IMG/VR virus record: IMGVR_UViG_3300032235_000379
Span: 1-25,834 of that record
Length of the DNA: 25,834 nt
Reading direction: 5' to 3' (one strand)
Source of the DNA: a virus
The notes beneath the pieces are model-generated. The model was given only the letters and a program-made list of their open reading frames with translations, did not search any database and was not told the DNA's origin. A program made the translations under genes and the position numbers. Of the stretch, positions 7,673 to 15,614 are shown one piece after another; position 1 is the stretch's first letter; each line of letters starts with the position of its first letter.

Positions 7673-8098
7673 TCACAGGAATGCCTTGACATTCAACGGA
7701 TTACCAGTCACCTTGGCGATGACTTCGTGATCGTTAAATATCGAAAATAGCGCCGACTCATCATCACCCATCGGCACCTCCCAACGGTCGCCGCCCCATT
7801 TGGGCATGCGGACATAATCGCCCACATTGACCCAGTTGCCTTCCGGCCATGGTTCAAGCGTATCCCGTTTTTTGAACGCAAGCGGCCCAACCGCGATGAC
7901 CTTTGCCACCTGATTGTTCCACTTCTCGGTCTCTTTGGTCTCCTCGACTATCACAATTCCCGCCGAAGTGACCGTCTTGCGCGTCTGACGCCATTGCACA
8001 AGAATTCGACCACCAACAGGTACTGCTCCCGGATCAACCTGAGGAAATGCTTCCTCGAGCGTCGCTTCATGCGAAGACGCCGGTAAAAGGTCATTCAT
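7673..8098 (-). CDS. GroES-like (Cpn10) co-chaperonin
   Basis: 141 residues from ATG at 8098; a second ATG two codons upstream (8104) is possible but sits directly on the RBS AAAAGG. From about residue 25 the sequence follows the GroES fold: VPVGGRILVQWRQTRKTVTS, AGIVIVEETKET (the region of the mobile loop), QVAKVIAVGPLAF, then GNWVNVGDYVRMPKWGGDRW and a final DHEVIAKV strand. Phage GroES homologues such as T4 gp31 work with host GroEL to fold the capsid protein. The place two genes before the capsid module fits this. An N-terminal extension of about 25 residues precedes the domain. Whether it replaces host GroES cannot be told from the sequence. Confidence 0.75.
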   Translation of the reverse strand: MNDLLPASSHEATLEEAFPQVDPGAVPVGGRILVQWRQTRKTVTSAGIVIVEETKETEKWNNQVAKVIAVGPLAFKKRDTLEPWPEGNWVNVGDYVRMPKWGGDRWEVPMGDDESALFSIFNDHEVIAKVTGNPLNVKAFL

Positions 8099-8276
8099 CT
8101 TCATCCTTTTCTTCCAAAAGGTCGTTCAAAATATCCAAAGCCATCTGAAGGCCTTGGCGTTGACCTACAAGACCTCTGTAGGATTCCATGGACGAGGCGT
8201 GACCCTCGGCCAGTGAATTCGCAATATCTGACTTCCGCTTCTCTAACGAAGCGATCAGATCTTCAAGTAGGCGCAT
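8091..8276 (-). CDS. Small helical coiled-coil protein, unknown
   Basis: 61 residues, almost wholly helical (LLEDLIASLEKRKSDIANSL, then LQMALDILNDLLEEKDEDE), with an acidic C-terminus. No Shine-Dalgarno is visible; it starts three bases after the stop of the 47-residue gene and its end overlaps the GroES-like start by 8 bases, so it is probably translated by coupling. I recognise no family. Small acidic helical proteins near portal genes can be assembly factors, but that is only position. Confidence 0.65.
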   Translation of the reverse strand: MRLLEDLIASLEKRKSDIANSLAEGHASSMESYRGLVGQRQGLQMALDILNDLLEEKDEDE

Positions 8277-8279
8277 CGA

Positions 8280-8423
8280 TCAATAATTGATCGGGCGCGA
8301 TGGGTTTGGTCCCGGAATACCACCTGCAGGTACTTTAGTACCGGTGCTTGGCACGTCCTGCGCCAAACGCTTATGCTGGGGAACCGCCGCCGATTGTTGG
8401 GCTTGGTCTTGATTCTGTGCCAT
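8280..8423 (-). CDS. Small Gln/Pro-rich protein overlapping the portal gene end
   Basis: 47 residues, beginning MAQNQDQAQQSAAVPQHKRL and ending PGPNPSRPINY. It starts inside the last 53 bases of the portal gene in another frame. The start is supported by a perfect AGGAGG site six bases before the ATG at 8423, the best Shine-Dalgarno in this neighbourhood, and by filling the otherwise empty gap 8277-8370. The product is Gln, Pro and Gly rich, probably without a stable fold. No family recognised. Confidence 0.65.
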   Translation of the reverse strand: MAQNQDQAQQSAAVPQHKRLAQDVPSTGTKVPAGGIPGPNPSRPINY

Positions 8424-10920
8424 CTAGGCCTCCTATAGCATTTTGTGCTTCCTGAAGCACGGACATTGCAGTTTTCTGCTGCTCGTGCTGCAAAATCGCG
8501 GCATCGTGCGTCAGTTCTGCGGATTTGATGCGCTCTTCGGTCAGATTGTCCACCGCATCGAGCGCGACTTTTACCTGCATCTCCTTCAACTTCATCAGCG
8601 ACTCGTCCTGAGCTTTCTGTTCCATAATCGAAAGCTCCTTCACGTCGCGTTGTGCACGACGCTGAGTCTCGGCAAGCGAAGTCTCTTTGAAAACCTGATC
8701 CGCTCCATCCAGAGGCGGGGTCGGTTTGTACTGCGCAGCCGTTTGGACCATCTGCTGCAACACTGGCAGGACCTTCTCGAACATGCCGAGTGCGTCCTGA
8801 TTTACGTGCTGCGATGCTAGTCCGAACAGCTTGTCCACCTGCGCGGTGATCGCAGGCATATCATAATCTTTAACCGGCGCACCGAGTGCACCCTCGACAT
8901 ACCCGCGCATCTGCGCCGAATACCAGAGCACCAAATGCTGCTTGATGTGCTCGACCGCGTTCATCATGAACGACGGCGCGATGATCGGGTTCGAACCGTA
9001 GATCGGGTTCGCTGCGAAATCCAGATGCGTCTGCAAGTGGGCGAGGTGATTCTGGTGCGGGTACGCGAACGCGCCGCGACCGAGCGACATGGCGACGTTC
9101 TCCTCGGCAGCGTTAAGCTCGACCGGCTCCGGCATGTTGGGCATCAGTTCCTTCATATTCGGAACCTTCAGCTGCTTCAACGTGCGCTTGACGATCGCCT
9201 TCGGATCCATCACGCCCGGGTACGCCTTGTCCAGCTGGATGATCGCCTGATTCTGCGCCATCCGCTGCGTTTCCGAGAAGATGTGCGGATCCGACACTGG
9301 GATCACGTCGGTATTGCGTACGAAATCCTCGCGACGAATCGGAAGCTCGGCGACTACATCACCCTTGCGCATGTCTTCCAGATACCACCGGTCGATACGG
9401 CCCAAGATCTTCAGCAGTCGCGACTGCGAATTATGCAGACGAGCGTGAATTGCCGAGAATACGTGTGCACCCTGCTCGATCAGCGCCTGAGTGGTACCGA
9501 CCGGCGCTTGCGACGTGATGTCCGCGATTTTCTCTTCCGAGGTGGTGACCACGCCCTTGGCCGCGTCGGTCAGCCATCCCATGAGCTTGAACAGCACCTC
9601 GCTCGGCGGGTTGAACGGCATCGGCATGGCGATCTTGCGGACATCATCCACACCCGGCGCACCCTCGATCTCGGCCACCTGAGTGACTTCGACCTGCGTG
9701 CTCTGGCCCGAAATCTTGGCTCCCTTGAGCTTGAGCATCGTGGCGGCGTTGTTAATATGCGCCGAATCCATCAATGCACGCAAGGCACCAGTCAGTGCCG
9801 CCGATAGACCACCGATCAGATGCGGGAAGCCCACTCCGGTCGCACCGCGCCATGGGATAAACTTGAATTCGACGACGTGATCCAGCTTCGTCATCGTATC
9901 GTCGCCCTCTTCCCAGTTCCGGTACACGCCCAACACTTCGCGATCGTTCTCGTCGATCATCAAAATGTACGGTGCTAGATGACCTTTCGATATCTTATCA
10001 TCGTCGAGTTCGAGCCATGTGTAAATGTGATACACATCGCGCAGCCCATCGACGTTATCGTCTGCCGATTTGCCCTCGATCTTGGCCGTCGCCTTTTCCG
10101 GACCCGTCTGGTCAGGTACCATCGACGCCCGTACGATGGATACATCGCGGTACAGACCTGCCGACACCCGGCGCTCGTATTCCAGCTGGGTGATGTGGTG
10201 CACCTCGGTCGCACGCGGAGCGGTGTAGAAGTTCGCTGCCGAGAACGGCAAAATCATGTCATCAATCGGGATGAACTCGGCGCACGGGCGCTTCTTCTCC
10301 TCGTCGTACCAGAGCTTCATGTACTGCGAGCCGCCGAGTGGTAACTGAGTGAGCATCTGCTCCATCTCGTCACGGAATTCCTCGATTTGCTCGGTAAGCT
10401 GCCAGTTCAGGTAATCACGCTTGCGCTCGGCGACCTCTTGCTTATCTTCGGTGACCTCGCCCAGAATGTTCGTGCGCACCGGACCATCGGGCGGGAATAA
10501 CTCTTTGATCGCCCGCGACATGAAGTCCACGCACGCCTCGGCCATGACTGGGTGCACCACTCGTGAAGCGCCTTGGAAGTTCGCACCGCCCGGCGCATCG
10601 TGGCCCAAACCAGTACGCTTGATGCCTTCTTCATACTGCTCGTCGCGCTTCTTGCGGGACTCCTTGTCCTTATCGACGTAACTGAGGTAGTTGGTCGCGA
10701 GCGTGCTAAGCTCAGAATTGCTCATGTCCTCGGACAGGTTCGCGTAGAACTCCTCATCATCCTGCGGACCAGCGTGCTCGAGCTTTACGATCGCCGAGCC
10801 ATCGGGTAGCTCCTCGACGTCGGTGTCTTCTTCGAGCAGGTTGAAGTCGATCACCATACCTTCGGCATCTTCCGGTCCTTCGGGCAAGCCCTCAGGCATC
10901 GCGGGCATCAACTCATCCAT
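8371..10920 (-). CDS. Portal protein
   Basis: 849 residues. An acidic N-terminal 70 residues (with DGSAIVKLE) is followed by a body with the features of large phage portals: helical NYLSYVDKDKESRKKRDEQ, SRVVHPVMAEACVDFMSRAI, then LPLGGSQYMKLWYDEEKKRP, EFIPIDDMILPFSA, LEYERRV, a central wing and stem with TSEEKIADITSQAPVGTTQAL, and a long C-terminal coiled coil with Gln, Lys and Glu (about 730-830). The portal is the twelve-subunit ring at one vertex through which terminase pumps DNA and onto which the adaptor docks. Length is in the range of portals of short-tailed phages, and the gene stands just after terminase. The RBS AAAGGA fits ATG at 10920. Confidence 0.87.
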   Translation of the reverse strand: MDELMPAMPEGLPEGPEDAEGMVIDFNLLEEDTDVEELPDGSAIVKLEHAGPQDDEEFYANLSEDMSNSELSTLATNYLSYVDKDKESRKKRDEQYEEGIKRTGLGHDAPGGANFQGASRVVHPVMAEACVDFMSRAIKELFPPDGPVRTNILGEVTEDKQEVAERKRDYLNWQLTEQIEEFRDEMEQMLTQLPLGGSQYMKLWYDEEKKRPCAEFIPIDDMILPFSAANFYTAPRATEVHHITQLEYERRVSAGLYRDVSIVRASMVPDQTGPEKATAKIEGKSADDNVDGLRDVYHIYTWLELDDDKISKGHLAPYILMIDENDREVLGVYRNWEEGDDTMTKLDHVVEFKFIPWRGATGVGFPHLIGGLSAALTGALRALMDSAHINNAATMLKLKGAKISGQSTQVEVTQVAEIEGAPGVDDVRKIAMPMPFNPPSEVLFKLMGWLTDAAKGVVTTSEEKIADITSQAPVGTTQALIEQGAHVFSAIHARLHNSQSRLLKILGRIDRWYLEDMRKGDVVAELPIRREDFVRNTDVIPVSDPHIFSETQRMAQNQAIIQLDKAYPGVMDPKAIVKRTLKQLKVPNMKELMPNMPEPVELNAAEENVAMSLGRGAFAYPHQNHLAHLQTHLDFAANPIYGSNPIIAPSFMMNAVEHIKQHLVLWYSAQMRGYVEGALGAPVKDYDMPAITAQVDKLFGLASQHVNQDALGMFEKVLPVLQQMVQTAAQYKPTPPLDGADQVFKETSLAETQRRAQRDVKELSIMEQKAQDESLMKLKEMQVKVALDAVDNLTEERIKSAELTHDAAILQHEQQKTAMSVLQEAQNAIGGLDGTESRPSPTIGGGSPA

Positions 10921-10929
10921 GTTAGTCCT

Positions 10930-13050
10930 TTACTGAATCATTTCAATCGGCTGAAGCATCTCGAACTGCGTGGGCGAAAAATCAGCCAACGTGGGTCGCT
11001 CGTATGCGTCATTGACCGGTGGCAGCATTCCGGCCAGCAGTGAAGAAAAATCCGACGATGCCTGACCGATCATGTCGCGGTAAGCGTCCTCGCTCGAACG
11101 TTGGCGGGCCGGACCAAAATACCTCGTGCGAAGATCCACCGAACCGCCTTCTGCCATACCGGGAGGCTCGAAATTTCGGATTGCCTCCAGCATCTGCTGG
11201 TCTACTTCCATCAGAGTGTTCGGATCCATTCGACTAGCCCGTTTCATCCAATCCAGAGTGGTGGCGGGGTCACTACTCCGACCATACTGCTGTTCCTGCA
11301 TGATCTGCTCAAACTCTGGGCGACGAATCAGTTTATCACCGATGCGAACCATGTCGGTATAATTAAAATCGCCAATCTCCGGTGCATACTGGCCTGAACG
11401 TACAAAATCCGCGACATATGGCTGGTACTCCTCAACCGGCGCGACATTCTGCTTGCCCTTGATCTGCTCGATCTTGCCACCTGCAGTTTGTGCTTTTGCG
11501 ATTTCCTCGGCCCGTTGATAAATGTCTTCACTCGGAATTTCGGCATCGCCACGCTCCATACGCAGGGCAGTTTCGGCAGCATCATAATAATCATCAGCAG
11601 TACGATGTGCGACTTCGACGGTCACATGAGAGCGGCCTTTGGGATCGCGCAGCGAATAAATGTCGGTGACACCCGAGAGTACGTCCTCGCAATAACTACC
11701 GACGCAGTGACCCATGATTTCGCCCTCATTCTTGAGCGCCTTTTCAGTGAGTTCCTCAACATGATAATCGTTCGCACGCTCGAGTGCTACATCCTCACCG
11801 ACGTTCGCCTTCATGTACTGGTCGTACTTAGACCGGGCATTAGGCGTTAGCTCATCTGGGGTCGCGGCGGGCTTGGCCCGTAGGTTGACCCACCTGAACC
11901 CTGACTCGTACTCGCGATGCAGAGGGAAATTCTTACCTGTCTCTTCGACTGCCGCCTTTTCCATGGCGGCGGCTTTTTCGATGTTATATTCATGCGTGCG
12001 ACGAACTGCCTGTTCCATCGACACCTTGGATAATTGATCGGGACGGATCCGACCAGTCGCCAAATCCTCTTTCAGCACGTCGATAATGTGCTCAAAGCCC
12101 ATATTGCGGGTACGCGGCGCGAACACCTTGGTGCCTTCAGGTAGCTTCTTCATCCACTCCGGAACTTGCTGGCCACCCAAATTAAAAGCCTCCGCAGTCT
12201 CCGGGCGACCGACTACATAAGGCTCATCCAGTGCGAAATCCGCCATTGCTTCGTACCGCTGTGCCTCTGGGCGACCAGCTACGCCGTACTTGGGGTACCC
12301 CTCCATCTCGCGCAAGCGGCGCAAGTCGGCGGTCGGTTGAGCAAAATACGGAGCGAATTCGGTATGCGTGATGCCCTCTTCGGCCAGCAGACGCACCGGG
12401 TCCTCGGGCGTACCCATATCTCGCTTAATATACTTGGCAAGTGGGCCTTCGATCCATTTCTTTAGAGCGACTTCCTTCTTCATTTCGTCAATCGATCGCT
12501 CGAATATGCCACGAGATGCTTCGTCCGAAAACCCCCTCGATGCTGTTTGCTCAAGCTCAGCCAGCACAGCTTCGGGGTTCTGACGCCTCATCATCCCGGC
12601 CAGGTCACTCTTCAGACCGGTTTCGATCGTCTGAGATCCTTTGGGCCTGATAATCATTCCGATCGGCATGCCCTTGCTGGCGCGAACTAAAGGACCTGCA
12701 CCGGGCGCGAGATTAAGTAGGGCCTCAGCCGCCCCTTTAGTATCTTTCGTTAGCTGTCGGGCTTGGCCGGTGCCGCGAGTCAGGGGTGAACCGTAATTGA
12801 TGTTCTCGATGGTGCGGGTGAGCGCCGGGATCTGCATTAGATCCGAGATGATCTCTGCCGGTGGGTTGCTGTAGCCGAATGGCTTGCGGGCGAACTCGTC
12901 TACCGATTTGAGCGCCCGGCCAGTGGCACCGAGCAGCGGGAATTTTTCCTCGCGGGCGCGAAATTCGGGACCCGACGGCGCGGCCTTCTTGGACTTACCA
13001 CGCCCAAAATACTTGTCACGTAATCCAGACGCAATATCGTTATCAGCCAT
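10930..13050 (-). CDS. Large protein with PcfJ-like domain, possibly a virion or ejected protein
   Basis: 706 residues between large terminase and portal. The region about 440-540 has the signature I associate with the PcfJ-like family: EIMGHCVGSYCEDVLSG (His448, Cys449, Cys454), YSLRDPKGRSHVTVEV, and after a helical insert KIEQIKGKQN. PcfJ was named from a conjugative plasmid; its biochemical role is not established as far as I know. The rest is mostly helical and charged. A motif of the type LRxxYFG occurs near both ends (LRDKYFGRGK, residues about 10-19, and LRTRYFGPAR near 640). The gene begins two bases after the terminase stop. Size and position would fit an internal or ejected protein, but this is inference. 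Confidence 0.75.
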   Translation of the reverse strand: MADNDIASGLRDKYFGRGKSKKAAPSGPEFRAREEKFPLLGATGRALKSVDEFARKPFGYSNPPAEIISDLMQIPALTRTIENINYGSPLTRGTGQARQLTKDTKGAAEALLNLAPGAGPLVRASKGMPIGMIIRPKGSQTIETGLKSDLAGMMRRQNPEAVLAELEQTASRGFSDEASRGIFERSIDEMKKEVALKKWIEGPLAKYIKRDMGTPEDPVRLLAEEGITHTEFAPYFAQPTADLRRLREMEGYPKYGVAGRPEAQRYEAMADFALDEPYVVGRPETAEAFNLGGQQVPEWMKKLPEGTKVFAPRTRNMGFEHIIDVLKEDLATGRIRPDQLSKVSMEQAVRRTHEYNIEKAAAMEKAAVEETGKNFPLHREYESGFRWVNLRAKPAATPDELTPNARSKYDQYMKANVGEDVALERANDYHVEELTEKALKNEGEIMGHCVGSYCEDVLSGVTDIYSLRDPKGRSHVTVEVAHRTADDYYDAAETALRMERGDAEIPSEDIYQRAEEIAKAQTAGGKIEQIKGKQNVAPVEEYQPYVADFVRSGQYAPEIGDFNYTDMVRIGDKLIRRPEFEQIMQEQQYGRSSDPATTLDWMKRASRMDPNTLMEVDQQMLEAIRNFEPPGMAEGGSVDLRTRYFGPARQRSSEDAYRDMIGQASSDFSSLLAGMLPPVNDAYERPTLADFSPTQFEMLQPIEMIQ

Positions 13051-13052
13051 GC

Positions 13053-14483
13053 TTACACCGCATATGGGTTAATCCTCGGCCTGACTTCGTCTGCATAATC
13101 GTCGTCGGCGGGCGGGGGGTCGATGTTGATGAGTCCCATGTCACGCAGCAGACGTAGCGCCTGCGACGTGGTATCTATTAAATCATCCCTTTCGCTCTCT
13201 GGGAAGGAGCAGATCTGCGAAACTAGCCTTTCGGCCCAATCCCGAGGCTGACCACGCTTGAGTGTCGATTCAGGTATGTAAACCCGGCCACGCTCGATGA
13301 TGTTGGCGATCAGTGCCAAGCGCTGGGTCTTATCCGCCCGCCCCGGGTTGTACCCACGAACAGGCAGTCCCGACCGCTGCAGATCCTGAATCAGCGACAG
13401 GCCCGAGGCCTTCTCCTCGATGAGCACCTGATCCACCCGCTTGCCCGGGTCGCCGTAGATCGACTCGAACTCGTCGATCATTTTGCGCTTGAGGTCGGGG
13501 TAAATCATGAACTCTTCCCAGCAGTCGATGAGCATGACCGACATAGGCTTGTCTTCCGATGGCCGAAACACGCCCCAGACCGAGCATGCGGTCGGGTCAT
13601 TGATCGTCTTGTCGGTGTAGGCGGGGTCGTACGACTGTAAAACGTAGATGAACTCCGGGAACTCGCGATCGGCGGGCCAGAGCCGGAACCACTCGCGCTT
13701 TACGATACCGTAATCTTCCGGATCGATAAGCTCGGCGTATAGTTCCTGCCGCCCGAGACGCGTGCCCTCGTACTCGGAGATGATCTCGTCCCTGAAGGTC
13801 GGGGCCAAATTGCCGAAATTCTCGTGGGTGGTGCCGGTGGTCACCAACGTGCGGACATCTTCGACCAGCTTGCGGATGATCGGAATCGGCTTGGGCGTGG
13901 TGGTAACGCAGCCGCGTGGCTTTTGCCCGAGTCGCAGACCGAACATCAGGTTCGACCATACGGCGTCCGGGTTCTTGTACTTTGCTAACTCGTCGCACCA
14001 AAAGAGGTCGTGCTGCGGGCCTCGAAGAGCCTCCGGATCCACGTCGGAGTAAATGGTGGCGATCGCACCGTTAGGCCACTCGAGACGCCGCTTCGATGGT
14101 ACGAAATTCGGCTTCATCATCGGGTGCGAAATGGCAAGGATTCCGGATTCACCCTCGACCATAACATCCCGGGCGTCACCTGCATCCTCGGCGATCAGCG
14201 CAATACGACCGGCCAGACCATTTTCGACATGGTAGCGCACGAATTCGGCACCACAGCGTGTTTTACCCCAACCGCGACCGGCGAGGATCATCCAGACGGT
14301 CCACCAATCCTGCTCGATCGGCACCCGCTGGTTAGCTCTGGCCCATGTGTGCCAGTCGTAGAACAGTTCAAGCGCCTCGGCGTCGGTGAGTTCAGATACG
14401 AACTCGTCCATGTTCGAGGGGTCAACTATCGTCTGAACTTTCTGCTTTGGCTTTCGCTTTGAGACGTTCGGTGAGCCGATCAC
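13053..14483 (-). CDS. terL: Terminase large subunit (packaging ATPase and nuclease)
   Basis: 476 residues from a GTG at 14483 that has the RBS GAGGG five bases upstream; ATG at 14411 (24 codons later) is an alternative without RBS. Walker A is AGRGWGKT (Gly69 to Thr75), Walker B is LFWCDE (Asp164, Glu165), and the motif III-like VTTTPKP follows near 204. The C-terminal RNase H-type nuclease shows its first acid in YVLQSYDPAYTD, then LIEEKASGLSL, and a final Asp in DDLIDTTSQAL. The enzyme cuts concatemeric DNA and drives it through the portal. It overlaps the small subunit gene by 62 bases if the GTG is used. Confidence 0.93.
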   Translation of the reverse strand: MIGSPNVSKRKPKQKVQTIVDPSNMDEFVSELTDAEALELFYDWHTWARANQRVPIEQDWWTVWMILAGRGWGKTRCGAEFVRYHVENGLAGRIALIAEDAGDARDVMVEGESGILAISHPMMKPNFVPSKRRLEWPNGAIATIYSDVDPEALRGPQHDLFWCDELAKYKNPDAVWSNLMFGLRLGQKPRGCVTTTPKPIPIIRKLVEDVRTLVTTGTTHENFGNLAPTFRDEIISEYEGTRLGRQELYAELIDPEDYGIVKREWFRLWPADREFPEFIYVLQSYDPAYTDKTINDPTACSVWGVFRPSEDKPMSVMLIDCWEEFMIYPDLKRKMIDEFESIYGDPGKRVDQVLIEEKASGLSLIQDLQRSGLPVRGYNPGRADKTQRLALIANIIERGRVYIPESTLKRGQPRDWAERLVSQICSFPESERDDLIDTTSQALRLLRDMGLINIDPPPADDDYADEVRPRINPYAV

Positions 14484-15099
14484 GCAATCCCTCGATGTTT
14501 ACGTTGGTCTCAACCGAACCGGAGTGGTTCATGTTGATGTCCTGCTTGCGGAATTTTGCATCATACCCCATGAGGGTGAACTGCAAAAGCGTATCCGAGA
14601 ATTTCTTGACGGTTTCACCGGTCTTGAGACCTTGGTGCACCAGAGGCTCATCGTGGCCAATGGCTGCGCGTCGGTAGGCCTCCTCACGGAGAGATTCGAC
14701 CATTTCGGCCTGAACCGAATCGACGATCGCGCTAAATGTAGGATAGATTTCGCGCCACTTGATGACCGTCATGGCAGAGACACCCGCCTTGCGGTAACCA
14801 GCACTCAGCGAAAATCGCCTTTCGCCCTTGTCATTGGCACCCCGGTATTCCGACAAAATCTGGAGCATAAGCCATGCGCGGGTCTCTTCGCGCTGCTTAA
14901 GCAAGCCCTCGGCCCGGACAGTCGGGTCATTACAAGCCAGAGAATGCGGGAGAGTGGATGAGGAACCTTCGTCTAGCCGGGCACGACCAGCGATGATGTC
15001 GGATAACAGAGCTTGCAGGGTAGTCCCTGCTCGTTCCTCGTGAAATGCCACGGTTTCGGCACCCAACTCGTCGAATGTGATGAGTTCATATTTAGCCAT
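14422..15099 (-). CDS. terS: Terminase small subunit
   Basis: 225 residues. A helix-turn-helix region lies around 85-125 (FSLSAGYRKAGVSAMTVIKW), followed by helix VDSVQAEMVESLREEAYRRA, and the C-terminal block HQGLKTGETVKKFSDTLLQF with LMGYDAKFRKQDI. This order, with the 'D.LL.f.L.g..p..yr' pattern, is typical of small terminase subunits that recognise the packaging site and recruit the large subunit. It is the first gene of the late operon, next to the repeat-rich intergenic region that could hold its binding site. The ATG at 15099 has no Shine-Dalgarno and lies where a transcript from the promoter at 15107-15136 would begin, so it may be translated leaderless. Confidence 0.87.
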   Translation of the reverse strand: MAKYELITFDELGAETVAFHEERAGTTLQALLSDIIAGRARLDEGSSSTLPHSLACNDPTVRAEGLLKQREETRAWLMLQILSEYRGANDKGERRFSLSAGYRKAGVSAMTVIKWREIYPTFSAIVDSVQAEMVESLREEAYRRAAIGHDEPLVHQGLKTGETVKKFSDTLLQFTLMGYDAKFRKQDINMNHSGSVETNVNIEGLRDRLTERLKAKAKAESSDDS

Positions 15100-15106
15100 G
15101 GAGCGA

Positions 15107-15136
15107 ATTAAACCACCGCACTTCGGATATTGTCAA
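15107..15136 (-). promoter_or_regulatory. Promoter of the terminase / late operon
   Basis: Minus strand TTGACA (15131-15136), 18 bp, TTTAAT (15107-15112). The transcript should start near 15100, at or one or two bases from the terS ATG at 15099, and no ribosome binding site exists in between. Confidence 0.65.
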
Positions 15137-15183
15137 TTATCTAATAACACCGATAATCTCCGTATCCACCTGCTGGAACAATC

Positions 15184-15231
15184 ATTCACGTCGTTTATAA
15201 TGCTGCGGTGCAACAATTCACGTCGTTTATA
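15184..15231. repeat. 16-bp direct repeat, two copies 32 bp apart
   Basis: ATTCACGTCGTTTATA occurs at 15184-15199 and 15216-15231. The repeat distance of 32 bp is about three helical turns, so a protein could bind both on the same DNA face. The copies lie about 85-130 bp upstream of the predicted late start point, a possible activator position. Confidence 0.75.
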
Positions 15232-15296
15232 GACCTTAACACTTTGATAACGATTTTGTATCCGTTGTATCCGTATTATCAGTTTACTAACGGATA

Positions 15297-15319
15297 CAAA
15301 AAGTTAGTGACCACTAACT
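15297..15319 (-). terminator. Rho-independent terminator of the early genes
   Basis: Minus strand AGTTAGTG-GT-CACTAACT (15302-15319), which would form at least a 6-bp stem with a 6-base loop, is followed by TTTTTG. It lies downstream of the VRR-NUC gene and upstream of terminase. The T run is part of one CGGATACA repeat copy. Confidence 0.7.
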
Positions 15320-15405
15320 CCGAGCGCGAATTCCCACGCGGGTGCGGAAGAACCCAGAATTCTTTGTATCCGTTGTATATACCGTTCTGTCGTCTAGCGA
15401 TATTT

Positions 15406-15425
15406 CTGTCGCAGCCTTGCGACAG
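15406..15425. repeat. Perfect 8-bp hairpin
   Basis: CTGTCGCA (15406-15413) and TGCGACAG (15418-15425) are exact complements around a 4-base loop. No T run follows on either strand, so it is not an obvious terminator. It may be a protein site or a structured RNA element within the repeat region. Confidence 0.55.
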
Positions 15426-15488
15426 GACAATACCCCCATGCGCGTGTGTAACAGCGGATACAGATCGCCTTCTTTTCGACTGGGAGAG

Positions 15489-15512
15489 GGTGTTCCATGA
15501 GGTGTTCCATGA
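15489..15512. repeat. 12-bp tandem duplication
   Basis: GGTGTTCCATGA occurs twice in direct tandem (15489-15500 and 15501-15512), close to the outer inverted iteron pair. Function unknown. Confidence 0.6.
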
Positions 15513-15614
15513 GGGGGTTCTGAACCGGATACAACGGATACAGACCCTGTTGAAGCTTTGCTGCGCCGCACCTAGACCTACGATACGGACTCCCCGGGCG
15601 GGAGTGATTGCATT

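Larger units (their letters stand above)
15257..15542. repeat. Iteron-like array of CGGATACA, ends inverted
   Basis: Seven perfect copies of CGGATACA in either orientation occur at 15257-15264, 15266-15273, 15291-15298, 15365-15372, 15455-15462, 15526-15533 and 15535-15542. The outer copies form tandem pairs with 9-bp spacing, and the two pairs are perfect 17-bp inverted repeats of each other (CGGATACAACGGATACA at 15526-15542 and its complement at 15257-15273). Regular octamers in a gap of this kind suggest binding sites for a replication, packaging or regulatory protein. Confidence 0.8.
15100..15614. other. Long intergenic region between early and late genes
   Basis: 515 bp without a convincing gene. 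It contains the late promoter, two 16-bp direct repeats, a 17-bp inverted repeat pair with further single copies of its octamer, a terminator for the upstream genes, a second perfect hairpin, and a 12-bp tandem repeat. Open frames here (a plus-strand one from 15208 and a minus-strand one at 15314-15571) have repeat-derived, low-quality translations and no RBS. Candidate functions are replication origin, packaging signal, or control region for the early-late switch. Confidence 0.7.

Noticed and set aside
8935-9807. Plus-strand open frame of 290 codons opposite portal
   Set aside because: Shadow of the portal gene with an Arg/His-rich low-quality translation. The same holds for 6870-7730 opposite the scaffold-like gene.
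15314-15571. Minus-strand open frame of 85 codons in the gap
   Set aside because: It includes the tandem repeat and hairpin, has no RBS and no recognisable protein character.
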